In this document: piece by piece, positions 45,727 to 54,387 of the stretch | Layout of the letters: every line of letters starts with the position of its first letter | Position numbering within the stretch: the stretch's first letter is position 1 | Origin: Mucilaginibacter inviolabilis | Lineage (GTDB): Bacteria > Bacteroidota > Bacteroidia > Sphingobacteriales > Sphingobacteriaceae | Direction: 5' to 3' | DNA: 64,000 nt | NCBI RefSeq assembly: GCF_011089895.1 | Contig: NZ_JAANAT010000004.1 | Coordinates: 660,841 to 724,840, forward strand | The notes under the pieces: model-generated | Seen by the model: only the letters and a program-made list of their open reading frames with translations | Databases searched by the model: none | What the model was told of the DNA's origin: nothing | Made by a program: the position numbers and the translations under genes

Positions 45727-46152
45727 ATGCCACTTACAGTTATTACCACTCAAGGTGTTTTTACACCAGAAAACGAAAAAAAACTTGTGCCTCAACTGTC
45801 TGCCTTAATGTTGAAAGTGCATGGATTGACCGGCAATAAATTTATGACACCGGTTGTTATAGGTCATTTAAACACTGTGTCGCCGGAACTTATATTTTCA
45901 GGCGGTGTTCCTGTTATTTCTACCTTTATTGAATGGAAAGTTCCATCTTTCGGTTTTGGGACACAGCAAATTCTTAATGAATACGTTGAGGAGGCTACAA
46001 ATATTGCTGTTGAGCTATCCAATGGTAAATTATTAAAGAAGAATGTATTTGTAAATGTTGTACATGCAGTAGATGGTTCATGGGGTATTAATGGAAAAGC
46101 CTATACCAACATTGAATTAGGGGAGGCGATTCAGACCAATGATGCTTATTAA
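45727..46152 (+). CDS. Tautomerase-superfamily protein
   Basis: 141 residues. The initiator Met is followed by Pro (MPLTVITTQGVFTPENEKKL), so Pro would be the N-terminal catalytic base after Met removal, as in 4-oxalocrotonate tautomerases and MIF-like proteins. The length of 141 fits a fused two-unit or MIF-like fold. The second half (VFVNVVHAVDGSWGINGKAYTN) looks like the family C-terminal strand. Substrate unknown. Preceded by a palindrome and probably regulated by the Crp-like protein upstream. Confidence 0.72.
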   Translation: MPLTVITTQGVFTPENEKKLVPQLSALMLKVHGLTGNKFMTPVVIGHLNTVSPELIFSGGVPVISTFIEWKVPSFGFGTQQILNEYVEEATNIAVELSNGKLLKKNVFVNVVHAVDGSWGINGKAYTNIELGEAIQTNDAY

Positions 46153-46184
46153 AAAAATATTGACCAAACATTTATTATTTATAG

Positions 46185-46213
46185 TTACCAGTGCCTAAAA
46201 AAGGCGCTGGTAA
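46185..46213 (+). terminator. Hairpin after the tautomerase gene
   Basis: TTACCAGTGCC-TAAAAAA-GGCGCTGGTAA, 11-bp stem with one mismatch, 32 bases after the stop. No long T run follows, so its strength is uncertain. Confidence 0.5.
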
Positions 46214-46371
46214 TATTAAGGACGGGTATGAATTTTCTGAAATAGTTGATGCATACAAATGAACCGTCATTTATGAACGACCTTAAGCAATAGTTATCCG
46301 AACAATTAAATAAATAATGTAACTCTATAGCGCAAACCACAAGGCAGGTACATGTCTTTTACCCGGGCCAG

Positions 46372-46518
46372 TTAATTACCTGTCTTGTAAATTTCAATCT
46401 TACCATCCTTATCTGGGTTGGGCCAAGTACCCAGTATTTGATCTTCCAAGTTGGTTTGAGCCTGTGCTACGGTGGCCACCACAAAACACAGGGGCAGTGA
46501 TACTATTATTTTTTTCAT
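46372..46518 (-). pseudogene. Broken DUF2147-like gene
   Basis: A 48-residue reading frame: signal peptide (MKKIIVSLPLCFVVATVAQAQ) then EDQILGTWPNPDKDGKIEIYKTGN and a stop. This is the normal opening of DUF2147 proteins (signal, then IVGxW, DGKIxIY), which are usually about 140 residues. The rest is gone. Right after the stop, in another frame, the bases read LARVKD, which resembles the WxRVK end of the family and would point to an internal deletion. It lies in the 431-base gap before the ATPase operon, where nothing else is supported. Confidence 0.6.
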
Positions 46519-46583
46519 CGCTTTTGATTTTAATTGATTGATAATGTATATAAAATAGTAAATTAATTAGTGATGAGCCGTAC

Positions 46584-48383
46584 TTATAACCTTATCCGCG
46601 CTCGAACTGCTGGATATTGGTCCGCCGGTTTGATATAGGCTTCGCCGACACCGAGCGTCGAAAAATTAACGGCATCAGTAAGCCCCATTGCTTGCGCCAT
46701 GATCTCTCCATCTTTACCTAACAGGTTATGGCATATCTTCATAGAGGTATTGGCCGTCACAGTGGAGATCAGCCTTGTACCGGGTTGCTGGTCCACGATG
46801 ATAAATCCGCAGCCCTTTGAGCGGCCTTGGACCAGCCCCAGCTCCACCTGGGTGGCAAGCAATTGTGAAACCGTCAGCAATTCGGCCGAGCCGGATGGCT
46901 GCCCAGCCACATGGTGGGCTTCTTCCAGCAGGAAAAGGTGCCGGAGGTGTGGCTGCTCTTCACCGTTCAGCACAGAACTTATACCGAAAAGGCAGAACAT
47001 CGCCATGAGTTGCTGCAGCGAATTATCTGACATCCCACGCAAGCCTAACACCAGCTTCATATTCTTCAGGTGGTCGAAAGACCGTCCGTTTTCAAAGCAC
47101 ATGTAGGAAATGACTGATGTCTCGAGAAGTGCTAATCTACTGGAAATCACATCCATAATCTCCGCCCTGCCGTTCGATTGTCCACCTTGTTGAAACATAC
47201 GCTTCATTACGGTCGAAGCGTTCATTTTCCAGTAATTGAATAATTTATAGTGAGCCTGGTTAAGTATGCTGAACGTTCCGCCAAGCCGTTTTCTAAGCTC
47301 GGATCCAGTCATATTCAGCAGACTGAGCCGCTGTTCGAATATATCTGGCGGCAGTCCGTCTTTAACCAGCGGCTGCCAAAGCAACTCATAATAATAGCCC
47401 TCCAATAGTAATTTCATAAACGCGGGCAGCAGCACACCTGAACCTCCGCTGGCGCCGATGCTCAGTAATATCGAAAGCAGATCGATATGGTTCGACAGCC
47501 GTAGCTCATCGAGGGGAATGAATGGGTTGACCCCCAGTTGTTTCAGACAATTCAGGTCGCGTCCCATATCAAAGTAAGTTAGACCGTACACTTTGGCGAA
47601 AGCCTGGTATTCCCCCTTAACATCAGTGACCAGCAGCGAGGCAAGTTTGTTTTGTTGCAGCAAGCCAGAAAGTATTTTACAGGCAGTAGTCGTCTTGCCC
47701 GAACCTGAAAGTCCTGCGATCAGCAAGCCACGGCAGAGCCGGTCGGAATCTTCTTGAATATACCGGATGATATCCTGAGGGACCTCCTGCAAATGGGGCA
47801 GGACAGCATCGATAAATACCGGTACTCGGAACAGAAAATGTAATTCGGAGAAACCTACATAGATCCGCGCTTCACCGCGCCTGCCGTGTTCATAAGTTAC
47901 CGGTTCCGCATCGAACCAGCGGCTAAGGCGGTCGGCGGCCAGCTGGCTGCCCGTGATGATACGCACACAATGGGAACTGTCTTTGAGTCCTGGCAGGAAA
48001 CCATCGGTATCCGGTAAGACCTCGGCGCCGACCCAAAAATCCCCCCTAATGGTTGAAAAAAGTGATTCCAGGGGTATGTCGATCAGTTGGGTGATCGTCC
48101 GGTTGAAAGGGTTTGGGCCCCGTTTAAAAGGCCGGTTGATCAATGTCCAAAGTTTGTCGGAAGGCAGCGCTGCCGCCTGTGAAGTATTGACCGGTATTTG
48201 GATGAGCACATTGACGGCCGAAGGCAACATTGCACGCTGTATATGCGGCAGGTGGATATGCCAGAACCAGCCGCCCGAAGATTTCCCGAATTCCAATCGC
48301 ACCCCCGGTAAAAGATAATCTTTCAGGAGCAATACCGGGTCTTCGGTAGTGCCCTGGTAAACACGTTCAAATATCAGTTTCAT
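46584..48383 (-). CDS. HerA/VirB4-like P-loop ATPase
   Basis: 599 residues, no signal or membrane helix. Residues 1-215 form an unrecognised N-terminal region. Walker A is GLSGSGKTTT at 224-233, with DVKGEY at 254-259. Walker B is LFLLEEAHH at 483-491, and a sensor-like VDQQPGTRL at 530-538 follows. This order is that of the HerA/VirB4/DUF87 branch of FtsK-like motors, which work as hexamers at membranes or on DNA. Last of five genes in the same direction, 11 bases after the lysozyme-like gene. No relaxase or TraG-like partner is present, so conjugation is not supported. Confidence 0.8.
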   Translation of the reverse strand: MKLIFERVYQGTTEDPVLLLKDYLLPGVRLEFGKSSGGWFWHIHLPHIQRAMLPSAVNVLIQIPVNTSQAAALPSDKLWTLINRPFKRGPNPFNRTITQLIDIPLESLFSTIRGDFWVGAEVLPDTDGFLPGLKDSSHCVRIITGSQLAADRLSRWFDAEPVTYEHGRRGEARIYVGFSELHFLFRVPVFIDAVLPHLQEVPQDIIRYIQEDSDRLCRGLLIAGLSGSGKTTTACKILSGLLQQNKLASLLVTDVKGEYQAFAKVYGLTYFDMGRDLNCLKQLGVNPFIPLDELRLSNHIDLLSILLSIGASGGSGVLLPAFMKLLLEGYYYELLWQPLVKDGLPPDIFEQRLSLLNMTGSELRKRLGGTFSILNQAHYKLFNYWKMNASTVMKRMFQQGGQSNGRAEIMDVISSRLALLETSVISYMCFENGRSFDHLKNMKLVLGLRGMSDNSLQQLMAMFCLFGISSVLNGEEQPHLRHLFLLEEAHHVAGQPSGSAELLTVSQLLATQVELGLVQGRSKGCGFIIVDQQPGTRLISTVTANTSMKICHNLLGKDGEIMAQAMGLTDAVNFSTLGVGEAYIKPADQYPAVRARIRL

Positions 48384-48394
48384 AATGATAAGTT

Positions 48395-49501
48395 TTAACT
48401 CATGGAATCAGAAATGCCTGTACTAACTTGCTGGTCGGCTGCACCGGCCGAAACCTGCTGATCACTCACTTGTTGTTCAGCCCCGACATCGGCTACCAGG
48501 TTATCGCTGGACCAGCTTTGATCCGGGGAAACAAGCACTTCGGGCACTTTTCCCAGATCGGCAGACTGATCAGTTAACGCTTGTTGTTCCGGCGCGTAAA
48601 AGCTGTCCGGGGAAGCCCAGCTATGGTCCTGAGCCGTCGGAACATGTGGAGTTGCACTAAGCGCATGCCGATCCCGGTTCGCTGAATCCTGCTGTTCTCG
48701 CTCCCCCCAGCTCCGGGTTGTATCATCAGCCATAATGTCCTGCAGTAAAACACCACGGGTTGCCTCGTCCAAATGCCCGGTCGGTGGCAGTTCATGTAGT
48801 CGCTGGTACTCCTGCAATTCCGCTTGTGTATGTTCGCCGAAATGACCGTCCACCTGATGGGGGGCACCGTGCCATAAAACGTGTTGTATTGCTTTTGTAG
48901 TCAGGTAATAGTCCTGCTCCTTAACTTGCTCCCAGCCTTCGGCGGGTGTTTCCGGGAAATTGTGAACCACCCGGTTGTCCCAGCCATGTTTGAACGCATC
49001 GTGGCTTTCGTCCAGCCCGGCGTAGTACCCACGTTGGTCGGCCGCGAATGCATTCAGGAACAAAGCCTCCTGTTGCGGTGTCATACTATTTAATGCCCCG
49101 ATCTCGTCAGGGCGCAATTCGGTATGTTGGTTGTGCGCGGCAACCGGGTAACCGGAAAGCAGGAGCCGTTGGTTGGCGAGCGAAATCCCAGCCTTTTCAC
49201 TGGTCACGGCGACGTCCCCGATTGCATTGGCCACCATCTGGGATTTGATTTGGTCACCATGCACCATCTGGTTCCAGTAAACCTGGTGGATGACTTCCCT
49301 GGCCGTCGTGCGGCTCATTTGCCGCATATCCTGCTCGGTGGGTACCCGGCCCAGGTATTGTTCGTATACCTTAGCCGACAGGCCGTGGTTGGTACCTACG
49401 GCAATTCCGCGTGAATTCAGGTTCCCGGTATCGCCCGGGTGATTTTGATAACCCTGTTCTGACCGTTGAAGAAATTCGAAAAACTTGTCAAATACTGCCA
49501 T
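48395..49501 (-). CDS. GH108 lysozyme-like protein with PG-binding domain and acidic tail
   Basis: 368 residues. N-terminal GH108 (about 1-90) with the probable catalytic Glu15 in RSEQGYQN, then NLNSRGIAVGT. A PG_binding_3-type part (about 95-175) contains FKHGWDNRVV. A second peptidoglycan-binding-like domain (about 200-257) reads VDGHFGEHTQAELQEYQ. The last 110 residues are rich in Asp, Ser and Gln and contain the short repeats EQQVS, DQQVS, DQQVS. No signal peptide. It would cut peptidoglycan if exported by some other route, perhaps through the neighbouring proteins. Usual GH108 proteins lack this tail. Substrate and role are inferred. Confidence 0.78.
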   Translation of the reverse strand: MAVFDKFFEFLQRSEQGYQNHPGDTGNLNSRGIAVGTNHGLSAKVYEQYLGRVPTEQDMRQMSRTTAREVIHQVYWNQMVHGDQIKSQMVANAIGDVAVTSEKAGISLANQRLLLSGYPVAAHNQHTELRPDEIGALNSMTPQQEALFLNAFAADQRGYYAGLDESHDAFKHGWDNRVVHNFPETPAEGWEQVKEQDYYLTTKAIQHVLWHGAPHQVDGHFGEHTQAELQEYQRLHELPPTGHLDEATRGVLLQDIMADDTTRSWGEREQQDSANRDRHALSATPHVPTAQDHSWASPDSFYAPEQQALTDQSADLGKVPEVLVSPDQSWSSDNLVADVGAEQQVSDQQVSAGAADQQVSTGISDSMS

Positions 49502-49512
49502 GTTCGTTTTAC

Positions 49513-49971
49513 TTAGTTAATAGTGCCTGTCATTAAACTTAGGGTCCATTTTCGGTGAAACTGCTGTGCATCCTGTACAGAAAAGAAACGCGGGATCGAT
49601 AACTGGGTATTCTGTCCGTTATAATCAATAAAGACATTTATTTTAGCGATGCGACCGAAATACTCCGTCGTATTGACCATTTTGACCATATAGAGCGGGT
49701 AAAAGAATTTGTTTTTCTTAAAACCATGCCAGGGCCGGCGGATGAGATAAATCCCCATCTGATCGAGGTTCAGCTCGTAAGGAAACGCATTAAACCGGAG
49801 CAGGAAACCCAACCATTTGATTGAGCGGTAGAAATACTGGCCACCATCGGGGTCGATCCCAAAGGTGGTTAATATGGCGCGGTGTAGCCCATGGGCTTTG
49901 AACCGCGGATGGTGCCAGTAAATGATGAAACAAACGACCAATATCAGCAGAATGATGAATGTTGTTTTCAT
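49513..49971 (-). CDS. Single-pass membrane protein of unknown family
   Basis: 152 residues. One N-terminal helix (TTFIILLILVVCFIIYW, about residues 3-19), then a soluble part rich in aromatic residues (DPDGGQYFYRSIKWLGFLLRF, YPLYMVKMVNTTEYFG). I recognise no family. The start lies 1 base from the stop of the DUF4407-like gene, so the two are probably translated together. Part of the five-gene set. Confidence 0.75.
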   Translation of the reverse strand: MKTTFIILLILVVCFIIYWHHPRFKAHGLHRAILTTFGIDPDGGQYFYRSIKWLGFLLRFNAFPYELNLDQMGIYLIRRPWHGFKKNKFFYPLYMVKMVNTTEYFGRIAKINVFIDYNGQNTQLSIPRFFSVQDAQQFHRKWTLSLMTGTIN

Positions 49972-49972
49972 G

Positions 49973-50920
49973 TTATTGATGAGCTATGTGGAGAGGATAG
50001 GTCATACTCATATGACCATTTTTGTTACGGTTGTTCTTGCCATCCTGGCTGCGCTGCTCGTGCTTGTCATTGTAGTCGTCCTCATCACGCTCGAAAGCGG
50101 ACTTACGCATGCCATTTTTAAGTGCGAGAACCATAAGCTCTAAACCCAGCAGGACACCCAGGCATACGAAGCACAGCAGCCGGCCAAAGCCTGTTGCAAA
50201 GGAGAAATCGAACAAGGCTTGTATCCGGGTCAGCAACCCAACTTTGCCCTCTTGAATCTTTGCCTCCTTTTCCACTTCGCCGGCCATGACTGTCACTAAA
50301 CTATCTCGTTTTGCACGCAGCGGTTTCAGGAAGCGGGATTCAGTGATATCGCGCTGTTGTTCATAGTAACGCGTTTTCCTGCCAACACCCGGATCGTTCA
50401 CATTAGAAGGCTCACTGATCGCTAGCTCAGAGAATTTTTTATACTGTGCCAGATACATTGCCAGCGAACGGTCCATATCCGCAATTTCTTTTTTGTGTTT
50501 GTCAGCCACTATTTTAGCGTATTCGACATTTTTCCCCTGCTGCATTACGGCAAGCTGCCGGTCAACGTCCTGGTGAAACAGATCGATCATCAAGCCAATG
50601 GCACCAATAAAGGAAAGGCCGCAGGCTACCGCGATACGGAAGATCGAAAGGCCGAGGGAGACCTTGGTCATAACAATAGCCTTCTCCAGCAAAAATATAA
50701 ATCCGGCAGCCACGAGGCTGGAGGTAACCGCCTCACCGATCGACGCCTGGCAAATATTGCGCGATACCAGCCAGCCATCTAAAGCATAAATGCCCACCGG
50801 GAACATCATGCTGATGGCAAGTACGCCTATCTTACGCTGCGAATAGCCGTCGTAATTTTTGAGGATCGCATAGCGGTAGCCTGCAATGAAGCATACCAGC
50901 TTTAAATAGATATTTTTCAT
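49973..50920 (-). CDS. DUF4407-like four-helix membrane protein
   Basis: 315 residues. Helices at about 31-52, 63-83 and 94-116, then a long charged coiled-coil-like segment (about 117-240: KIVADKHKKEIADMDRSLAM and on), a fourth helix at about 243-266 and a hydrophilic, His/Asn-rich tail. This layout of three helices, coil and one helix is that of DUF4407 proteins, whose function is unknown. It sits 58 bases after the coiled-coil gene. A role as a membrane scaffold for the ATPase is an inference from context. Confidence 0.75.
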   Translation of the reverse strand: MKNIYLKLVCFIAGYRYAILKNYDGYSQRKIGVLAISMMFPVGIYALDGWLVSRNICQASIGEAVTSSLVAAGFIFLLEKAIVMTKVSLGLSIFRIAVACGLSFIGAIGLMIDLFHQDVDRQLAVMQQGKNVEYAKIVADKHKKEIADMDRSLAMYLAQYKKFSELAISEPSNVNDPGVGRKTRYYEQQRDITESRFLKPLRAKRDSLVTVMAGEVEKEAKIQEGKVGLLTRIQALFDFSFATGFGRLLCFVCLGVLLGLELMVLALKNGMRKSAFERDEDDYNDKHEQRSQDGKNNRNKNGHMSMTYPLHIAHQ

Positions 50921-50978
50921 GATCTTATATTTTATGGCTTGGTTAAATAGGTTTTCCCTTACGGGAAAACCCGTTGAT

Positions 50979-51554
50979 TTATTGTTTCCCGGTCATCAGG
51001 AAATGCTTCTGAAAACCGATGTTGTACCCTTTACGGTATAGATTGATCGCAAACTGACAACCTGATGCTTCGTCGGTAACATGGTTTTTTATTTTCGATT
51101 CCGCTATCAGTTCGTCCAGTTCGGCGTTAAACCTGGCGATCCTTTGCCGGTATTGATCCTGCCGTTCAGTATCGGGGCCAATAGTTGCCTGATCCAGCTC
51201 GGCCTGATGGAGCTCACGTTTTTTCTCAACGATCTCCAGGGCCAGGATCAGTTTATGCTCGTCAGCCAGACTGTTGATATGGTCCTGGTATACCTGGTGG
51301 GAATGATGCAGCTCCGCATCATCGCTACCCATCTGCTGATGGGGCCGCATCCGGTAGGCCAGCCGCCAGGATGCAGCTGAAGGCGACTGCTGTGCCAAAG
51401 GGGCAGTGACAGTGGTGTCCGGTGCAGCTGTTTCTGAAGTAACCTGATTGTCAGTAGCTGCTTTGGACTCCTTAACTATCTGCTCGATTTTTTCATCGAT
51501 TAGTCGCCGCAGCCCCTTGGGCGCAGCGAGCGCTAGAAAACTTAGTAATGACAT
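50979..51554 (-). CDS. Coiled-coil protein, first gene of the ATPase/lysozyme cassette
   Basis: 191 residues, no family recognised. After a short hydrophobic start (MSLLSFLALAAPKGLRRL) comes a Thr/Ala/Pro-rich linker (about 40-65), then helices with heptad-like charge patterns (ALEIVEKKRELHQAELDQ, RIARFNAELDELIAESKIK). It has one Cys near the C-terminus (SGCQFAINLYRKG). Promoter-like TAACTTTG (minus strand, 51656-51663) lies about 95 bases upstream. Confidence 0.7.
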   Translation of the reverse strand: MSLLSFLALAAPKGLRRLIDEKIEQIVKESKAATDNQVTSETAAPDTTVTAPLAQQSPSAASWRLAYRMRPHQQMGSDDAELHHSHQVYQDHINSLADEHKLILALEIVEKKRELHQAELDQATIGPDTERQDQYRQRIARFNAELDELIAESKIKNHVTDEASGCQFAINLYRKGYNIGFQKHFLMTGKQ

Positions 51555-51616
51555 GGTTTTGTGTTTTAATTAATAGTCTTTGTCGTTATGGTTTATTTTA
51601 GTTATTCATTTTCTTA

Positions 51617-51663
51617 TATATTTGAACGTCAGTACAATCTTCGTCCCGATAATTCCAAAGTTA
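51617..51663. promoter_or_regulatory. Divergent -7 boxes of the ATPase cassette and the two-component genes
   Basis: TATATTTG on the plus strand (51617-51624) and TAACTTTG on the minus strand (complement of 51656-51663). Both match TAnnTTTG, but their -33 parts are weak. Their predicted starts overlap by some 18 bases, so the two transcripts would share this control point. Confidence 0.4.
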
Positions 51664-51753
51664 GATTACATGAAAACAAAAAATCGTCATCACATTTGAG
51701 GATTGACGAAATTCAATTAGCCGCTACCTTTATCCCGGATCAATCGGAAACCC

Positions 51754-53673
51754 ATGAAAAAATTAGCATCCTTAGCGAAAGGTATTTTGTTGTTTTGCGG
51801 ACTTGCACTGGCAGGCTCATGGACTAAGGCCGTTGCGCAGGATACACTGATGGTCGGCAGGAGGCAATCTACCGCAGATGTAGATACCTACCTTTTATTA
51901 TACGGCACCAATAAACAATTGGACGTGCAGACCCTGGCCGGTAAAATACCGGCTGCTGATTTTTTTAAGATCGAGCCAGCGAGGGGCTTCAGTCAAAAGA
52001 TCGATATCTACCGGCACTTCTGGCTCAAACTGCTGCTGAAGAATACAGCGCCCGTGGATACGATGGTCTACTTTCAGTTTCACAGCCATGTCGTCGATAC
52101 GGCAACATTATATTTCAAAACAGGACAAGGCGATTTCCGGCAGATCGGGCAAACCGGGGTCGATCTGGATTTTAAGAAACGAATGATACCCACCTATGAT
52201 ATGGTCTTTCCTATCAGGCTCAAATCCGGGGAGGCTAAATATGTCGTGATGAAGGTTGATGTTGATGACGGTGACGAATTTCATATGTTCCCTGAATTGT
52301 CCCCGGCCAAAAAATTCCAGGTCAGCGAAGAGCGCTTTTATATGATCACTGGCATATTTACTGCCGTCATGGCCATGGTATTTCTGCTTAACGTCTTACT
52401 GGCTATCGCGCTCAAGCGCCGTATCCACTGGCTCTACAGCGGTTATGTAGTTGTTGCGCTTTATGAGATCCTGACGATGTGTGGTGCAGACATCCAGTTC
52501 CTCTACCCGCATCACCCGGAATTTTCGGGTTATTTCGAACATCTTGCACCTTGTGTCCTCGGCGTCCTGATGTCATTGATCATGCGCAAATTCCTTCAAT
52601 ATAAAGAACGCCCCGCCATTTTTGGACGTATCGCACACATCGGCATGTACCTGATTATACTGATGACCGCGCTTTGTCTCCTCGCAAACTTTGTTTTCAA
52701 ACAGGCTTTAGCTTTCCAGGGTTATACAGAACAGGGGTTGGCGGTCGTCCTGTTTATTCAATGCCTGCTCTTCCTGGCCTGCGCTATCGAGCGGATAAAA
52801 CAAGGGTTTAAACCGGCAAGGTTCTACCTGGCAGCTATCGTTGTTTTTGATATGGGCCTGATCCAATTTATCCTGATGGTACTTTTCAATATAGATCAAA
52901 AAAACGTTCTCACCAGCTATCCGAACTTGATTCAATGGGGCATTGCCTGGGAAACCGTTGTGGTCTTTATTGGTATCGTATATAGTTACAGGCAGCTGGC
53001 GAGGGAACTCGATGCCCAGAAAGACATGTTGCTTTCTTCTGTCGTTGCAGCAGAAGAGGGTGTCCGCGAACGCATTTCTCAAAATCTTCATGAGGGCGTC
53101 GCATCTGCACTGGGACACCTGTCGCGGCAGCTGAGCAATACGACTACGGACATGCCTGCCCCGCAGTTGGAATCGGTTCTCAGCAATTCGGTAGAATTGG
53201 CCAACAACGCCTATCTGGATGTACGCAGGATCTCCCATGAATTAGCGCCGGTAAGCTTTGAAAACGACTGGCTAATCCGCAGTCTTGAAAAAACGCTCCT
53301 GACCCTGAACCAGCTGAGGACGACCGAATTTCAATTATATACCAAAGGGGATGACCGGTCATTGCCTAAACCGGTGGCGCTGATGGTTTACCAGATTCTC
53401 AATGAGCTGATCAGTAATATCATGAAGCATGCTAAAGCATCGAGCGCATTTATCCAGTTGTTTATCAACGAAAATAGTGTAGATATTTTCGTTGAGGATA
53501 ACGGTGTTGGTTTCGACGCCAATCACACGGCAAACTTAGGCATCGGCCTCACCAACATCCGCAGTCGCGTGGCCTTTATAAAAGGGGAGATCATTTTTGA
53601 TTCTGGTGAAGGAGGAACACACGTGACCATTCATGTACCAAACTTTAAAAATCAAAGCCATGGAAAAAACTAA
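51754..53673 (+). CDS. 7TMR-DISM sensor histidine kinase
   Basis: 639 residues. Signal peptide (ending KAVAQD, residue 29), then a periplasmic 7TMR-DISM extracellular type 2 domain (about 35-190: FWLKLLLKNTAPVDTMVYFQ), seven helices (about 200-410), HisKA_3 with His446 in RISQNLHEGVASALGHLS, and an ATPase domain with NELISNIMKHAKAS, DNGVGFD and LGIGLTNIRSRV. This class autophosphorylates and feeds a NarL-type regulator, which is encoded next and overlaps by 14 bases. It diverges from the ATPase/lysozyme set, which it probably controls. Signal unknown. Confidence 0.92.
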   Translation: MKKLASLAKGILLFCGLALAGSWTKAVAQDTLMVGRRQSTADVDTYLLLYGTNKQLDVQTLAGKIPAADFFKIEPARGFSQKIDIYRHFWLKLLLKNTAPVDTMVYFQFHSHVVDTATLYFKTGQGDFRQIGQTGVDLDFKKRMIPTYDMVFPIRLKSGEAKYVVMKVDVDDGDEFHMFPELSPAKKFQVSEERFYMITGIFTAVMAMVFLLNVLLAIALKRRIHWLYSGYVVVALYEILTMCGADIQFLYPHHPEFSGYFEHLAPCVLGVLMSLIMRKFLQYKERPAIFGRIAHIGMYLIILMTALCLLANFVFKQALAFQGYTEQGLAVVLFIQCLLFLACAIERIKQGFKPARFYLAAIVVFDMGLIQFILMVLFNIDQKNVLTSYPNLIQWGIAWETVVVFIGIVYSYRQLARELDAQKDMLLSSVVAAEEGVRERISQNLHEGVASALGHLSRQLSNTTTDMPAPQLESVLSNSVELANNAYLDVRRISHELAPVSFENDWLIRSLEKTLLTLNQLRTTEFQLYTKGDDRSLPKPVALMVYQILNELISNIMKHAKASSAFIQLFINENSVDIFVEDNGVGFDANHTANLGIGLTNIRSRVAFIKGEIIFDSGEGGTHVTIHVPNFKNQSHGKN

Positions 53674-54295
53674 GATCATCATTGCCGAGGATATGGCCCT
53701 GAACGCACAGGGACTGGCGTCACTCATTAGGGAGATGGAAGATTTTGAAGTTATTAAAATTGTTTCTGATGGCAATCAGCTGGTGCATTCTGTAACAGAT
53801 TATCAGCCGGACATTATCCTATTAGACATTAATATGCCGTACATGGATGGTTTCAAAGCTGCAACGCTGATCCGGGAGCAGTTCCCCAAAATCAAGATCC
53901 TTTTCTTAAGCGTGCTTTGGGACACAAGTATTAAGAAATTTATTGAAAAGCATGGACTTTGTGGTTATCTATCTAAAAATGTTTCAGCTAACGACCTTCG
54001 CAAGGGACTTCGGGACGCACGCGATGCGAAACCTGTCATGGTTACACCAGCCCCATTGTTCGATCCGAAGGAAATGCCAGAATATGATAGTTTAAGAAAA
54101 AAGTTGTTGTCTGACCGCGAGATAGAAGTGATATGCCTGGTGCTCAAAGGCTTCACATCTGAAAACATTGCTGGGTTTTTAAAGATAAGCGCAAATACGG
54201 TCAAGTCACACCGAAAGAACGTCCACATTAAACTGGAGATCAGCAATGATGGGGAGCTGGGACTTTTTGCTGCAAGGACTCAATTATGTAAATAA
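53660..54295 (+). CDS. NarL/FixJ-type response regulator
   Basis: 211 residues from MEKTKIIIAED. The receiver domain (1-125) has Asp56 in LLDINMPYMDGF and Lys in SKNVSAND. The LuxR-type HTH (about 150-205) reads LSDREIEVICLVLKGFTSENIAGF and ISANTVKSHRKNVHIKL. The start at 53660 lies within the end of the kinase gene, which couples their translation. Partner of the adjacent kinase by position and class. Confidence 0.93.
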   Translation: MEKTKIIIAEDMALNAQGLASLIREMEDFEVIKIVSDGNQLVHSVTDYQPDIILLDINMPYMDGFKAATLIREQFPKIKILFLSVLWDTSIKKFIEKHGLCGYLSKNVSANDLRKGLRDARDAKPVMVTPAPLFDPKEMPEYDSLRKKLLSDREIEVICLVLKGFTSENIAGFLKISANTVKSHRKNVHIKLEISNDGELGLFAARTQLCK

Positions 54296-54306
54296 AGTTC
54301 AGCATC

Positions 54307-54387
54307 ATGAAATGTGTTGAGAAAATAATTATCCTGACTGTCGCATTGTTCGCCTGTAAAGAACCCGTATTCAGTCAGTCAACTTAA
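54307..54387 (+). pseudogene. Orphan signal-peptide-like reading frame
   Basis: 26 residues (MKCVEKIIILTVALFACKEP, then VFSQST) that read as a signal or lipoprotein leader with no mature protein. It follows the response regulator by 11 bases and ends against the convergent small gene. It may be the remnant of a deleted envelope gene. Confidence 0.3.

Noticed and set aside
46584..51554. Conjugation or prophage module
   Set aside because: Only one ATPase and one lysozyme are present. No relaxase, TraG-type coupling protein, capsid, tail, holin or integrase is seen.
51588..51827. 79-residue frame ahead of the histidine kinase
   Set aside because: It overlaps the kinase signal peptide in another frame and begins upstream of the promoter-like box.
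52708..53238. 176-residue frame opposite the histidine kinase
   Set aside because: Antisense shadow of the kinase's membrane and dimerisation domains, with no start signal of its own.
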